A stretch of DNA of 64,000 nt from JACQZU01 sp041908165 (GTDB taxonomy: Bacteria > Acidobacteriota > Holophagae > Holophagales > Holophagaceae), in NCBI GenBank assembly GCA_041908165.1, contig JAYRFV010000123.1, positions 1 through 64,000 of the forward strand, given 5' to 3'. The translations under genes were made by a program, and so were the position numbers. Within the stretch, counting starts at the first letter, position 1, and the number at the start of each line of letters is the position of its first letter. Shown piece after piece: positions 22,562-30,289 of the stretch. The notes beneath the pieces were generated by a model. It was not told where the DNA came from. It made no database searches and saw only the letters and a program-made list of their open reading frames with translations.

Positions 22562-24016
22562 ATGCCCAAGCTGAAGATCAACGACGTCGAACTGGATGCT
22601 CCGGCAGGGGCCATGGTCCTCGACCTGTGCAAGCAGGCCGGCATCGACATCCCCCACTACTGCTACCACCCGGCCTTGAGCCCGGTGGCCACCTGCCGCA
22701 TGTGCATGGTGGAGATCAAGGGCCAGCCCAAGCTGGCGACCAGCTGCACCACCACCGTGCCGCCGCCGCCGCGGGACAACCCCGACGCGGTGGTGATGGA
22801 GGTCTTCACCAACTCCCCGGCGGTCGCCGACGCCCGCACCGCGGTCATGGACTTCCTGCTGATGAACCACCCCCTCGACTGCCCGATCTGCGACCAGGCC
22901 GGCGAGTGCAAGCTGCAGGACTACAGCTACGCCTACGGCAGCGGCGACAGCCGCATGGTCGAGCCGAAGCGCCGCTACCGCTACGAGGACCTGGGCGCCA
23001 AGATCGTCATCGACAAGAACCGCTGCATCCACTGCACCCGCTGCGTGCGCTTCACCCGCGAGGTCAGCGGGGGCGGCGAGCTGACCGTGGCCCAGCGCGG
23101 CTCCCATCTTGAAGTCACCACCTATGCCGGCAAGAGCCTGGACCACAACCGCTGGGCCGGCAACGTGGTCGACCTCTGCCCGGTCGGCGCCCTCACCAGC
23201 CGCGAATTCCGCTTCAGCAAGCGGGTCTGGTACCTGAAGCCGGTGCCCACCATCAGCCGCTACTCCGCGGTCGCCAGCCCGATCTGGGCCGACGTCGACC
23301 AGAACAGGGTCTGGCGGTTCCGGCCGCGGCCGCTGGAGGGCCGCTTCGAGACCTTCTTCCTGCACGACGAGGAGCGCCACGCCTACGCCGGCTACAACCT
23401 CGACCCGTCGCAGCGGCTGATGAAGCCGCGGCTGGGGGCGGCCGAGGCCGGGCTGGAGGAGGTCGGGTCCGCCCTCGCCGGCGCCGGCCGGGTGGCGGTC
23501 GTCGGCCAGGGGACCTTCGGAAACCTGGCCGCCGAGGCCCTCGGCGAACTGGCCTCGGAGGAGGGCTGGCGCTTCGGCAGCGGCGAGAAGCACTACCCCA
23601 TCGAGAACCCGAAGCTGCAGTCCAGCGCCGACGGGATCTACAACCGGCGCGGCTTCACCGAGCGCGGCTACCGCTTCGGCCTGCTCGACACCCTGCAGGG
23701 GATGGTGGACAGCGGGCTGGTGAAGGCGCTGGTGATCCTCCACGACCACGCGTTCTCCAGCGCCAAGGAGACCGAGCGGCTGCAGGCCCTGGTCAAGGCC
23801 GTGCCCTTCAGCCTCGTGCTCGAGGTCGCCTCCTCCGAACTGGGACGCGCGGCGAGCGCCCAGGTGCCGGTCGCCACCCTGCTCGAGGAGAGCGACACGG
23901 TCACCACCCACGACGGCGAACCGCGCCCCTACCAGCGTGCCCTTGTGGCGCCCCGGGGCGTCCTGAGCGCCGCCCAGGTGGCGGCGGAACTCGCGAAAGC
24001 CGCCGTCCCGGCCTGA
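22562..24016 (+). CDS. truncated NuoG-like iron-sulfur protein
   Basis: Resembles the N-terminal half of complex I subunit NuoG; 484 residues against 700-900 usual. It has a [2Fe-2S] ferredoxin domain (about 1-85, Cys set around HYCYHP, CRMC, SC), the N5-type HxxxCxxCxxxxxC motif (HPLDCPICDQAGEC), and a [4Fe-4S] motif CIHCTRC...CPVG. The next segment, where many NuoG proteins carry CxxCxxxC for cluster N7, has no cysteines. The molybdopterin-like C-terminal domain is shortened to about 250 residues. No other nuo gene is nearby. It may be a stand-alone NuoG or an electron-transfer module for another enzyme; the frame is intact. Stop and next start overlap as TGATG. Confidence 0.85.
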   Translation: MPKLKINDVELDAPAGAMVLDLCKQAGIDIPHYCYHPALSPVATCRMCMVEIKGQPKLATSCTTTVPPPPRDNPDAVVMEVFTNSPAVADARTAVMDFLLMNHPLDCPICDQAGECKLQDYSYAYGSGDSRMVEPKRRYRYEDLGAKIVIDKNRCIHCTRCVRFTREVSGGGELTVAQRGSHLEVTTYAGKSLDHNRWAGNVVDLCPVGALTSREFRFSKRVWYLKPVPTISRYSAVASPIWADVDQNRVWRFRPRPLEGRFETFFLHDEERHAYAGYNLDPSQRLMKPRLGAAEAGLEEVGSALAGAGRVAVVGQGTFGNLAAEALGELASEEGWRFGSGEKHYPIENPKLQSSADGIYNRRGFTERGYRFGLLDTLQGMVDSGLVKALVILHDHAFSSAKETERLQALVKAVPFSLVLEVASSELGRAASAQVPVATLLEESDTVTTHDGEPRPYQRALVAPRGVLSAAQVAAELAKAAVPA

Positions 24017-24393
24017 TGCCCTCGGCCCTGCTCGTCGCCTACGACGCCGAGTGCGGGCCCCTCTGCCGGCTGGTGGACTGGGCCGGCGCCCGCGACCGCC
24101 ACGGCCGGCTGGTGTTCTTCCCGCTGCAGAACCCCGAGCTGGTGAAGCTGGCGCCGGAACTGGCCGGCCGGACCCTGCATGGCGAGGTGCACGGCCTGGA
24201 CCTGGCGGACCGGCGGATCCGGAGCGGGTCCGAGCTGCTTCCGGCCCTGCTCGGGCGGCTGCCGGGCTGGTCCTGGGTGGCGCCGCTGCTGCGCCTGCCC
24301 GGGCCCTGCCAGCTCCTGGCCTGGGCCTGGCGCCGGCGGCTGGACCCGCACCGCCTGCGCCGCGGCCGCCAGCCCTTCCAGGACCGGTTCTGA
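24016..24393 (+). CDS. DCC-family (DUF393) thiol-disulfide protein
   Basis: A 125-residue protein with the DUF393/DCC layout: N-terminal VAYDAECGPLCRLVDW, a middle LVFFPLQ segment, then GSELLPALLGRLPGWSWVAPLLRLPG. The family usually has a CxxC pair after DxxC; here the spacing is CxxxC (CGPLC), so redox activity is uncertain. It is translationally coupled to the NuoG-like gene by a 1-nt overlap. Confidence 0.8.
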   Translation: MPSALLVAYDAECGPLCRLVDWAGARDRHGRLVFFPLQNPELVKLAPELAGRTLHGEVHGLDLADRRIRSGSELLPALLGRLPGWSWVAPLLRLPGPCQLLAWAWRRRLDPHRLRRGRQPFQDRF

Positions 24394-24406
24394 CGGTTCG
24401 GGCAGA

Positions 24407-25150
24407 ATGGCGGGGATGTCCCTCGAATCCCGCCTGAGCGCCTGGCTCGTCGCCTACCTGACCGCCGAGGTCAAGCTGCAGACCCGCCGGGTCCGCTGGG
24501 AACCCGCCCTGCTCAAGGGCCAGCTGCGTCCCGGGGACGTGGTGCTGGTGGAGGGCCACGCCCGGATCAGCCAGGTGATCATGTACCTGACGCAGAGCTC
24601 CTGGAGCCACGCCGCCCTCTACGTGGGCGACGCCCTGCTCCGCTGGGGCGGGCCGGCCGCCGAGGCCGCCCTCCAGCGCTTCGGCCCGGAGGCGGCGCAC
24701 CTGCTGGTGGAGAGCGACCTGCGCGAAGGCGTGATCTACGTGCCGATCGGCAAGTACCAGGAGCACAACCTCCGCATCTGCCGTCCGCGCGGGCTGGCGC
24801 CCGAGGCGCTGGAGCGGGTGCTCGCCGAGGTGTTCCGCCACCTGGGCGTGCGCTACGACCGCCGCAACATCTTCGACCTGGCGCGCTACCTCACCCCCTT
24901 CCACCTGCTGCCCCGGCGCTTCCGCCGCCGGCCCCTGTACCTGGGCAGCTCCAGCAGCCGCGAGATCATCTGCTCGGCGCTCCTGGCCAAGGCCTTCCAC
25001 AAGGCCGGATACCCCATCGAACCGCCGGTGCCGGGCGGCGAGGGCCGCGGCCTGGTCCAGCGCCACCCGAGCTACATCATGCCCCGGGACTTCGACCTCT
25101 CCGCCCAGTTCGAGATCGTGAAGTCCTACCTGCCGGCGCTCACCGGCTGA
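24407..25150 (+). CDS. YiiX/YebB-like permuted papain-fold hydrolase
   Basis: 247 residues. It contains GDVVLVEGHARISQVIMYLTQSSWSHAALY with a candidate catalytic His68, and later a SREIICSALL segment with a candidate nucleophile Cys189. This His-before-Cys order is typical of circularly permuted NlpC/P60 (YiiX, LRAT-like) enzymes, which act on peptidoglycan or lipids. It has no clear signal peptide. A second ATG three codons on is possible; neither has a good ribosome binding site. The 3' end overlaps the convergent acyltransferase gene by 25 bp. Confidence 0.8.
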   Translation: MAGMSLESRLSAWLVAYLTAEVKLQTRRVRWEPALLKGQLRPGDVVLVEGHARISQVIMYLTQSSWSHAALYVGDALLRWGGPAAEAALQRFGPEAAHLLVESDLREGVIYVPIGKYQEHNLRICRPRGLAPEALERVLAEVFRHLGVRYDRRNIFDLARYLTPFHLLPRRFRRRPLYLGSSSSREIICSALLAKAFHKAGYPIEPPVPGGEGRGLVQRHPSYIMPRDFDLSAQFEIVKSYLPALTG

Positions 25151-26094
25151 TCCGCCCGCCGCAGCGGATCGTCCCAGAACGGATAGAAGCAGTACCACTG
25201 GTCCGGGTGCTCCCGCACCAGGTCCTCCAGCCGCGCCACGTAGCGGCGGATGCCGGCCTCGATCGAGGCCTGGCGGTCGCCGCGCTCGCCCGACACCTGG
25301 ATCGGCTCGAAGAAGCGGGCGTGGAAACGGCCGTCCGCGTCGGTGAAGAAGACCGTCGTCACCACCGCCGCCCCGGTCATGGCCGCCAGCTCCCAGGGGC
25401 CGCGGGGGAAGAAGGCCTCGCGGCCGAAGAAGGGCACCGCCAGCCCGTTCAGGCTGAAGTCCCGGTCGCCCTGCATGCCCACCAGGCCGCCCTCGCGGAG
25501 CACCTTCACCAGGGGCAGGGTGGCGAAGCCGCTGCCGCCCACCGGCACGCCGACCACCCCGCCCTGGCTGCGGATCCGGTCGCGCAGGCGCTCCACCGCG
25601 GCGAACCGGTCCGGCTTGTAGACCGCGTGGACCTTGAGGTCCCAGAGCTTGAGCAGCAGCCCGCCCAGCTCGAAGTTGCCGGCGTGGGCGGTGAGCAGCA
25701 CCACCCCCCTGCCAGCAGCGCGGGAGGCGTGGAAGTGCTCGGTGCCCGCCACCTCGACGAAGTTGTCGGCCCCCTCCTGCAGCGGTTTCTGGCCGTAGAA
25801 GAAGAAGTCCACCCAGGCGTAGGCGTGGTTCTTCATGATCCGCAGGGCCATCGCCGCCACCCGCGGGTGCTCCACGGGCAGCCCCAGCACCTGGGCGACG
25901 TTGCCCTTCACCGCGTCCAGGTACTTGGGCCGGCAGCGGATGAACCCGTGGATGATGTTGTCGGCGATGTCGTAGCCCCGCGACCGCCGGCTGAAGGTCC
26001 GCGCCGCGAACAGGAACAGCGGGAATAGGCTGCCGAAGACCCCCGCATAGACGAGGTCGAGAAGCCGCGATCCGCTCTGCATCCGGTCCTGCAT
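25126..26094 (-). CDS. LpxL/HtrB-type lysophospholipid (lipid A) acyltransferase
   Basis: A 322-residue inner-membrane-associated acyltransferase. An N-terminal hydrophobic helix (about 12-30) is followed by the HxxxxD/E-type catalytic motif HAGNFE (about 139-144), YKPDRF, the GGSGF and GDRDF glycine-rich segments, and a QWYCFYPFWDDP C-terminus. The family adds secondary acyl chains to lipid A or transfers acyl groups to similar lipids, implying a Gram-negative envelope. It is the last gene of the efp-rsgA-acyltransferase run on this strand, 26 nt after rsgA. Confidence 0.88.
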   Translation of the reverse strand: MQDRMQSGSRLLDLVYAGVFGSLFPLFLFAARTFSRRSRGYDIADNIIHGFIRCRPKYLDAVKGNVAQVLGLPVEHPRVAAMALRIMKNHAYAWVDFFFYGQKPLQEGADNFVEVAGTEHFHASRAAGRGVVLLTAHAGNFELGGLLLKLWDLKVHAVYKPDRFAAVERLRDRIRSQGGVVGVPVGGSGFATLPLVKVLREGGLVGMQGDRDFSLNGLAVPFFGREAFFPRGPWELAAMTGAAVVTTVFFTDADGRFHARFFEPIQVSGERGDRQASIEAGIRRYVARLEDLVREHPDQWYCFYPFWDDPLRRADQPVSAGR

Positions 26095-26120
26095 GGGTCA
26101 ACCTTGCCAGACCGCGAGGG

Positions 26121-27212
26121 TCAGCGGTGCACGTTCTGGTTGGGGTTGCGGGTGCCCATCTCCTCCCAGAGCCGCTGCAGGTTGTGCAGCCGCTCAGGGT
26201 AGTCCAGGTCCAGGGATTCGTCCTCGGGATCGAAACCGCTGGGATCCTCCAGCCATTCCGTCGGGAATTCCGGGAACACGAGCGCCAGCAGCGACCGGTC
26301 GAGGCCGCGGACGCTGAGGGTGCGGACCCCCGGGGTGTCCACCAGGATGCCGCCGGTGGGCACCGCGAAGCGTCGGGAGGCGGAGGTGGTCTGCCGGCCG
26401 GTGCCGTACTTGGTCATGCCGCCGGTGCGCAGGTCGGAGCCGGGGATGAGGGCGTTGATCAGGGTGCTCTTGCCGACCCCGCTGTGGCCCAGCAGGACCA
26501 CGGTGCGGCCCTTCAGGGCCTCGCGCAGGGGCTCCAGGCCGGTGCCCTGGGCGGCGCTGGTTTCGTGGATCAAGAGCCCCTGCTCGCGCAGCGGGTCCAG
26601 TTCGGGCAGGGTGTCCTTGGCGCTGGCCCGGTCGCGCTTGGTGACCACGATGCGGAAGGCCAGGCCGGCGTCCAGGGCCAGGGCCTGGGCCCGCTCCAGC
26701 AGGCCCGGCCGGATCGGCGGATCGACCACGGCGGCGCAGACCCACAGTTCGTCCGCGTTGGCGCAGACCAGCTGCCAGGGCTCGCGGTCGTCGATGCCGC
26801 CGCGCTTCAGCAGGGTCCTGCGGGGCATCACCGCCACCACCTGGGCCAGGGCCGGGGCGGCGTCGGCCTGCTCGGTTTCGACCCGGGCGTAGCGCACCCG
26901 GTCCCCGCAGACCAGCTTCACGCCCTTCAGCTTCCCCCCGAGGATGGCGCGGGCCTCGCTGCCGTCCTCCAGTTCCAGGTCGACCCACTGGCTGTGGCGC
27001 TGCACCAGGGTCGCCTCAGGCAGGTGCATCCAGGGCGCCGGGTCAGGCAGGGCCAGCAGGCGCTCGGGGTCGTGCGCCAGGATCCCGGTCTCCAGCCGCT
27101 CGGCGCTCTGCGCCCGCCGCTTGCCCTCGGCGTTGCGCTCCCGGGCGTAGGCCTCGCGGTGGTCCAGCTCCTGGGCGTGGCGGCTCTGGCCGAGGCGGAA
27201 CTTGCGGCCCAT
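26121..27212 (-). CDS. rsgA: ribosome small-subunit GTPase RsgA, zinc knuckle absent
   Basis: A circularly permuted GTPase for late 30S maturation; 363 residues. A basic N-terminal tail and OB domain (about 1-135) are followed by the GTPase motifs in permuted order: G4 (VVTKRD), G5-like SAAQGTG, then G1 (GHSGVGKSTL near 241-250), G2 (TKYGTGRQTT) and G3 (DTPG). The family's C-terminal zinc domain (C-x6-C-x-H-x5-C) is not seen: the last 60 residues are acidic, contain no cysteine and end in NPNQNVHR. The gene overlaps the efp stop by 1 nt (ATGA). Confidence 0.93.
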   Translation of the reverse strand: MGRKFRLGQSRHAQELDHREAYARERNAEGKRRAQSAERLETGILAHDPERLLALPDPAPWMHLPEATLVQRHSQWVDLELEDGSEARAILGGKLKGVKLVCGDRVRYARVETEQADAAPALAQVVAVMPRRTLLKRGGIDDREPWQLVCANADELWVCAAVVDPPIRPGLLERAQALALDAGLAFRIVVTKRDRASAKDTLPELDPLREQGLLIHETSAAQGTGLEPLREALKGRTVVLLGHSGVGKSTLINALIPGSDLRTGGMTKYGTGRQTTSASRRFAVPTGGILVDTPGVRTLSVRGLDRSLLALVFPEFPTEWLEDPSGFDPEDESLDLDYPERLHNLQRLWEEMGTRNPNQNVHR

Positions 27213-27787
27213 CAGGCGCGTCCGGCGAAGTCCCCGGTCTCGGTGCTGACCCGCACCTTTTCGCCTTCCTTGATGAACAGAGGCACCCGGATCTCGATGC
27301 CGGTCTCCAGCTTGGCGGGCTTGGTGACGTTGCCGCTGGCGGTGTCGCCGCGGGCGCCGGGCTCGGTGTAGGTCACCGCCAGCTCCACGTGCGGCGGCAT
27401 CTGCAGGCCGATGGGGTTGCCGTTGAACTTCTGGATCTGGATGACCAGCCCCTCGGTGAGGTAGTCGTTGGCGTCGCCGAGCATCTCGGCGTTGAGGCTG
27501 TGGGTCTCGAAGGTCTCCTGGTCCATGAAGTGGCTGCCGTCGCCGTCGCTGTAGAGGTAGGAGGCCGGGCTCATCACCAGGTCCGGCTCCTTGAACTTGT
27601 CGCCGGCCTTGAAGGTCTTGTCGAAGACCGCCCGGGTCAGCAGGTTGCGCATCTTCAGGCGGACCAGGGTCTGGCCGCCGCGGGCGGTGGGCGTGGAGAT
27701 CTCCACGTCGAGGCAGTGGTAGGGCGTGCCCTCGTACTCGAAAAACATTTTTCGCTTGATGTCGATGGCCTCGATCAGCGCCGCCAT
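27212..27787 (-). CDS. efp: elongation factor P
   Basis: Relieves ribosome stalling at polyproline; 191 residues with three beta domains. The KOW-like N-domain loop that reaches the peptidyl-transferase centre reads TARGGQT, with Arg where E. coli has the modified Lys. No modification enzyme gene (epmA/B, earP) is visible here. The C-terminal motif GIEIRVPLFIKEGEKVRVST...GDFAGR is complete. The start at MAALIEAID is preferred; an in-frame ATG further upstream lacks family similarity. Confidence 0.95.
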   Translation of the reverse strand: MAALIEAIDIKRKMFFEYEGTPYHCLDVEISTPTARGGQTLVRLKMRNLLTRAVFDKTFKAGDKFKEPDLVMSPASYLYSDGDGSHFMDQETFETHSLNAEMLGDANDYLTEGLVIQIQKFNGNPIGLQMPPHVELAVTYTEPGARGDTASGNVTKPAKLETGIEIRVPLFIKEGEKVRVSTETGDFAGRA

Positions 27788-27921
27788 GGACACCCCGGGG
27801 AATGCGGCCTCGCGGCCGGAAACGACCATTCTACCGGAGCCCGGCTCCGGCCCGGAGCGCCGAATTCCAGGCAGCCGGACGGATTGCCGAATATAGTTGA
27901 AACGGAAGCATATGCGGAGCC

Positions 27922-29124
27922 ATGGCCCTTGACCCCCTGAACATCGGCCGCTACCGGGTCCTGCGCCCGCTCGGGCAGGGCGCGATGGGGGTGGTCTACC
28001 TGGCCGAGGACCCGCTGCTCAAGCGCAACCTCGCCATCAAGGTGGTGAAGGCGGTGGGCGAGGTGCGCGACCTCGCCCTGGAGCGCTTCCGCCGGGAGGC
28101 GGAGATCAGCGCCAAGCTCAACCACCCCAACGTGGTGACCATCTACGACGTCGGTGAGGAGCCGGGGCTGGGCCCCTTCCTGGCCATGGAGTACGTGGAG
28201 GGCTCCAGCCTGTCCCGGCTGATCAAGGAGAAGAGCCTCGGCATCGAGACCTCCTTCACCGTCCTGATCCAGGCCATGCGCGCCCTGCGGGCCGCCCACC
28301 GCTGCGCCATCGTGCACCGCGACATCAAGCCGGAGAACATCCTGGTGGGCGAGGAGGGCCGGGTGAAGCTGATGGACTTCGGCATCGCCCGGACCATGTC
28401 CAGCACCCTCACCGGCTCCGGCGAGTTCCTCGGCTCGCCGGCCTACTCGGCGCCGGAACTGCTGCGGGGCGGAGAGCCCACCCCCTCCTCGGACCGCTTC
28501 GCCTTCGCCGCCACCGCCTTCGAGGTGCTCACCGGCCGGCTGCCCCACCCCGGCCCCAACGTGGCGGCGGTGATCACCCACGTGCTGCACGAGCCGCCGG
28601 CGATCCCGCCGGAGATGCCGGCGGACCTGGCCGCGCTTTTCCGCCGCGGCCTCGCCGCCGACCCCGACGACCGGCCCCAGACCCTGGTCGAGTTCGTCGG
28701 CGCGCTGATCAACTGCTCGCCCATGCCGCCCCTCGTCCGGGAGCGGGTGCAGGAGGTCATGCGCCAGGACACCCAGACCCAGGACGTGCTGCCGCAGTTC
28801 GTCCGGCCCCTGCCACCCCGGCCCGCCACCGGCACCGACCCCGGCGGCCGCGCCAGCCCGGCCTACCACACCGAGAAGATGGAGACCCTGTCGGGGATCA
28901 TGAGCCAGACCGCCGCCACCCGGATCCAGCTCGACCAGTCCCGCACCTCCCAGTCCGATCGCCCCCTGACCCGGCCGGTGGCCGACCTGCCCAGGCAGCC
29001 CAGGCCGCCGCTGGTGGATTTCCAGAAGGTCCTGGCCTGGGTCGTGCTTGCGGTCGTCTTCGGAATCGTGGTCTGGTGGGTCTATCTCTACCTCATGTCG
29101 CGCCACGGTCTGGCGCTTCCCTGA
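27922..29124 (+). CDS. PknB-type Ser/Thr protein kinase with C-terminal membrane anchor (1)
   Basis: 400 residues. The kinase domain (about 10-265) has GQGAMG, catalytic Lys40, HRDIKPEN with Asp134, and DFG with Asp152. A proline/glutamine-rich linker follows (about 280-365), then one transmembrane helix (about 370-392) and a very short tail, so there is no extracytoplasmic sensor domain such as PASTA. A TATAGT -10-like box lies 25 bases before the start, without a clear -35 box. It is divergent from efp. About half the residues match the next gene, a tandem duplication. Confidence 0.93.
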   Translation: MALDPLNIGRYRVLRPLGQGAMGVVYLAEDPLLKRNLAIKVVKAVGEVRDLALERFRREAEISAKLNHPNVVTIYDVGEEPGLGPFLAMEYVEGSSLSRLIKEKSLGIETSFTVLIQAMRALRAAHRCAIVHRDIKPENILVGEEGRVKLMDFGIARTMSSTLTGSGEFLGSPAYSAPELLRGGEPTPSSDRFAFAATAFEVLTGRLPHPGPNVAAVITHVLHEPPAIPPEMPADLAALFRRGLAADPDDRPQTLVEFVGALINCSPMPPLVRERVQEVMRQDTQTQDVLPQFVRPLPPRPATGTDPGGRASPAYHTEKMETLSGIMSQTAATRIQLDQSRTSQSDRPLTRPVADLPRQPRPPLVDFQKVLAWVVLAVVFGIVVWWVYLYLMSRHGLALP

Positions 29125-29128
29125 ACCC

Positions 29129-30289
29129 ATGCCCGCACCCTCGCAACGCAGCATCGGCCGCTACCTCGTCCGGGGCACCCTGGGCCAGGGCGGCATGGGC
29201 ATGGTCTACCTCGCCGAGGACCCCCTCCTCAAGCGCAAGGTGGCGGTCAAGGTGGTCAAGGCCGAAGGCGCCGCCCGCGACGAGGCCATGCTGCGGTTCA
29301 AGACCGAGGCCGAGATCAGCGCCCGGCTCAGCCACCCCAACGTGGTCACCATCCACGACGTCGGCGACGAGCCGGGGGTGGGGACCTGGATGGCGATGGA
29401 GTTCATCGAGGGGAAGAGCCTCGCCACCCTCATCGAAACCAAGGCGCTGGACCTCGAGGCCGGCCTGCGGATCCTGATCCAGGCCAGCCGGGCCCTGCGC
29501 GCGGCCCACACGCTGGCGATCGTGCACCGCGACGTGAAGCCCGAGAACATCCTGCTCACCACTGACGGCCAGGTGAAGCTGATGGACTTCGGCATCGCCC
29601 GCACCATGGCCATGGAGCACCGGCTGACCGCCAACGGCGAGTTCTTCGGCAGCCCGCCCTACACGGCGCCGGAACTGCTTTCGGGCAAGGAGCCGACGCC
29701 GGCCTCCGACCGCTACGCCTTCGCCGCCACCGCGATGGAGATGATGACCGGGGAGCTGCCCCATCCCGGCGCGAACCTGATGGCGATGCTGCAGCACATC
29801 CTCAAGGAGCCGCCGGTCATTCCATCCTCCTGCTCGCCGCAGCTCGGTGCGGTGTTCAGCAAGGCCCTGGCCAACGATCCGGAGGACCGGCACATCACCC
29901 TGACCGACTTCCTCCGCGACCTCATCGAAGCGCTGCCGCTGCCGGAGGCGACCCAGGGGAAGCTGCTGGAGAGCCTCGCCCAGGGCGACGTCTCCGGCGA
30001 CATCGTGCCGATCCGGCGGCTGCAGAAGCGCGCCGACACGCCCCTGGCGCAGGCGTCGCGGCCCCTCGGCCTCGGCCACACCGGCCCGGTGCAGATCGAC
30101 CTGGCCGCCGAGGATCCGGAATACCTGGCGCGGCTGGCGGCCCGGGCCGCCCGCGACACGGTGGTGGAGGCGCCGGAGCCGAGCCGCTGGACCCCGCGCC
30201 TGATCGCCGCCCTGGTGATCCTCGGGCTGCTCGGCCTGGAACTGGTCTGGCTGCTCTGGGGGCTGGTGCAGACCCTGTTCTTCGCCTGA
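29129..30289 (+). CDS. PknB-type Ser/Thr protein kinase with C-terminal membrane anchor (2)
   Basis: A 386-residue paralogue of the preceding kinase with the same layout: GQGGMG, Lys41, HRDVKPEN with Asp135, DFG with Asp153, a linker, one transmembrane helix (about 360-382) and almost no periplasmic tail. It starts only 4 nt after the first kinase without a visible ribosome binding site, so translation is probably coupled. Substrates are unknown. Its stop codon abuts the stop of the convergent protease gene. Confidence 0.92.
   Translation: MPAPSQRSIGRYLVRGTLGQGGMGMVYLAEDPLLKRKVAVKVVKAEGAARDEAMLRFKTEAEISARLSHPNVVTIHDVGDEPGVGTWMAMEFIEGKSLATLIETKALDLEAGLRILIQASRALRAAHTLAIVHRDVKPENILLTTDGQVKLMDFGIARTMAMEHRLTANGEFFGSPPYTAPELLSGKEPTPASDRYAFAATAMEMMTGELPHPGANLMAMLQHILKEPPVIPSSCSPQLGAVFSKALANDPEDRHITLTDFLRDLIEALPLPEATQGKLLESLAQGDVSGDIVPIRRLQKRADTPLAQASRPLGLGHTGPVQIDLAAEDPEYLARLAARAARDTVVEAPEPSRWTPRLIAALVILGLLGLELVWLLWGLVQTLFFA

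Noticed and set aside
24016..24393. Possibility that the DCC-family protein is a fused part of the NuoG-like gene
   Set aside because: A proper TGATG stop-start overlap separates them and each matches its own family.
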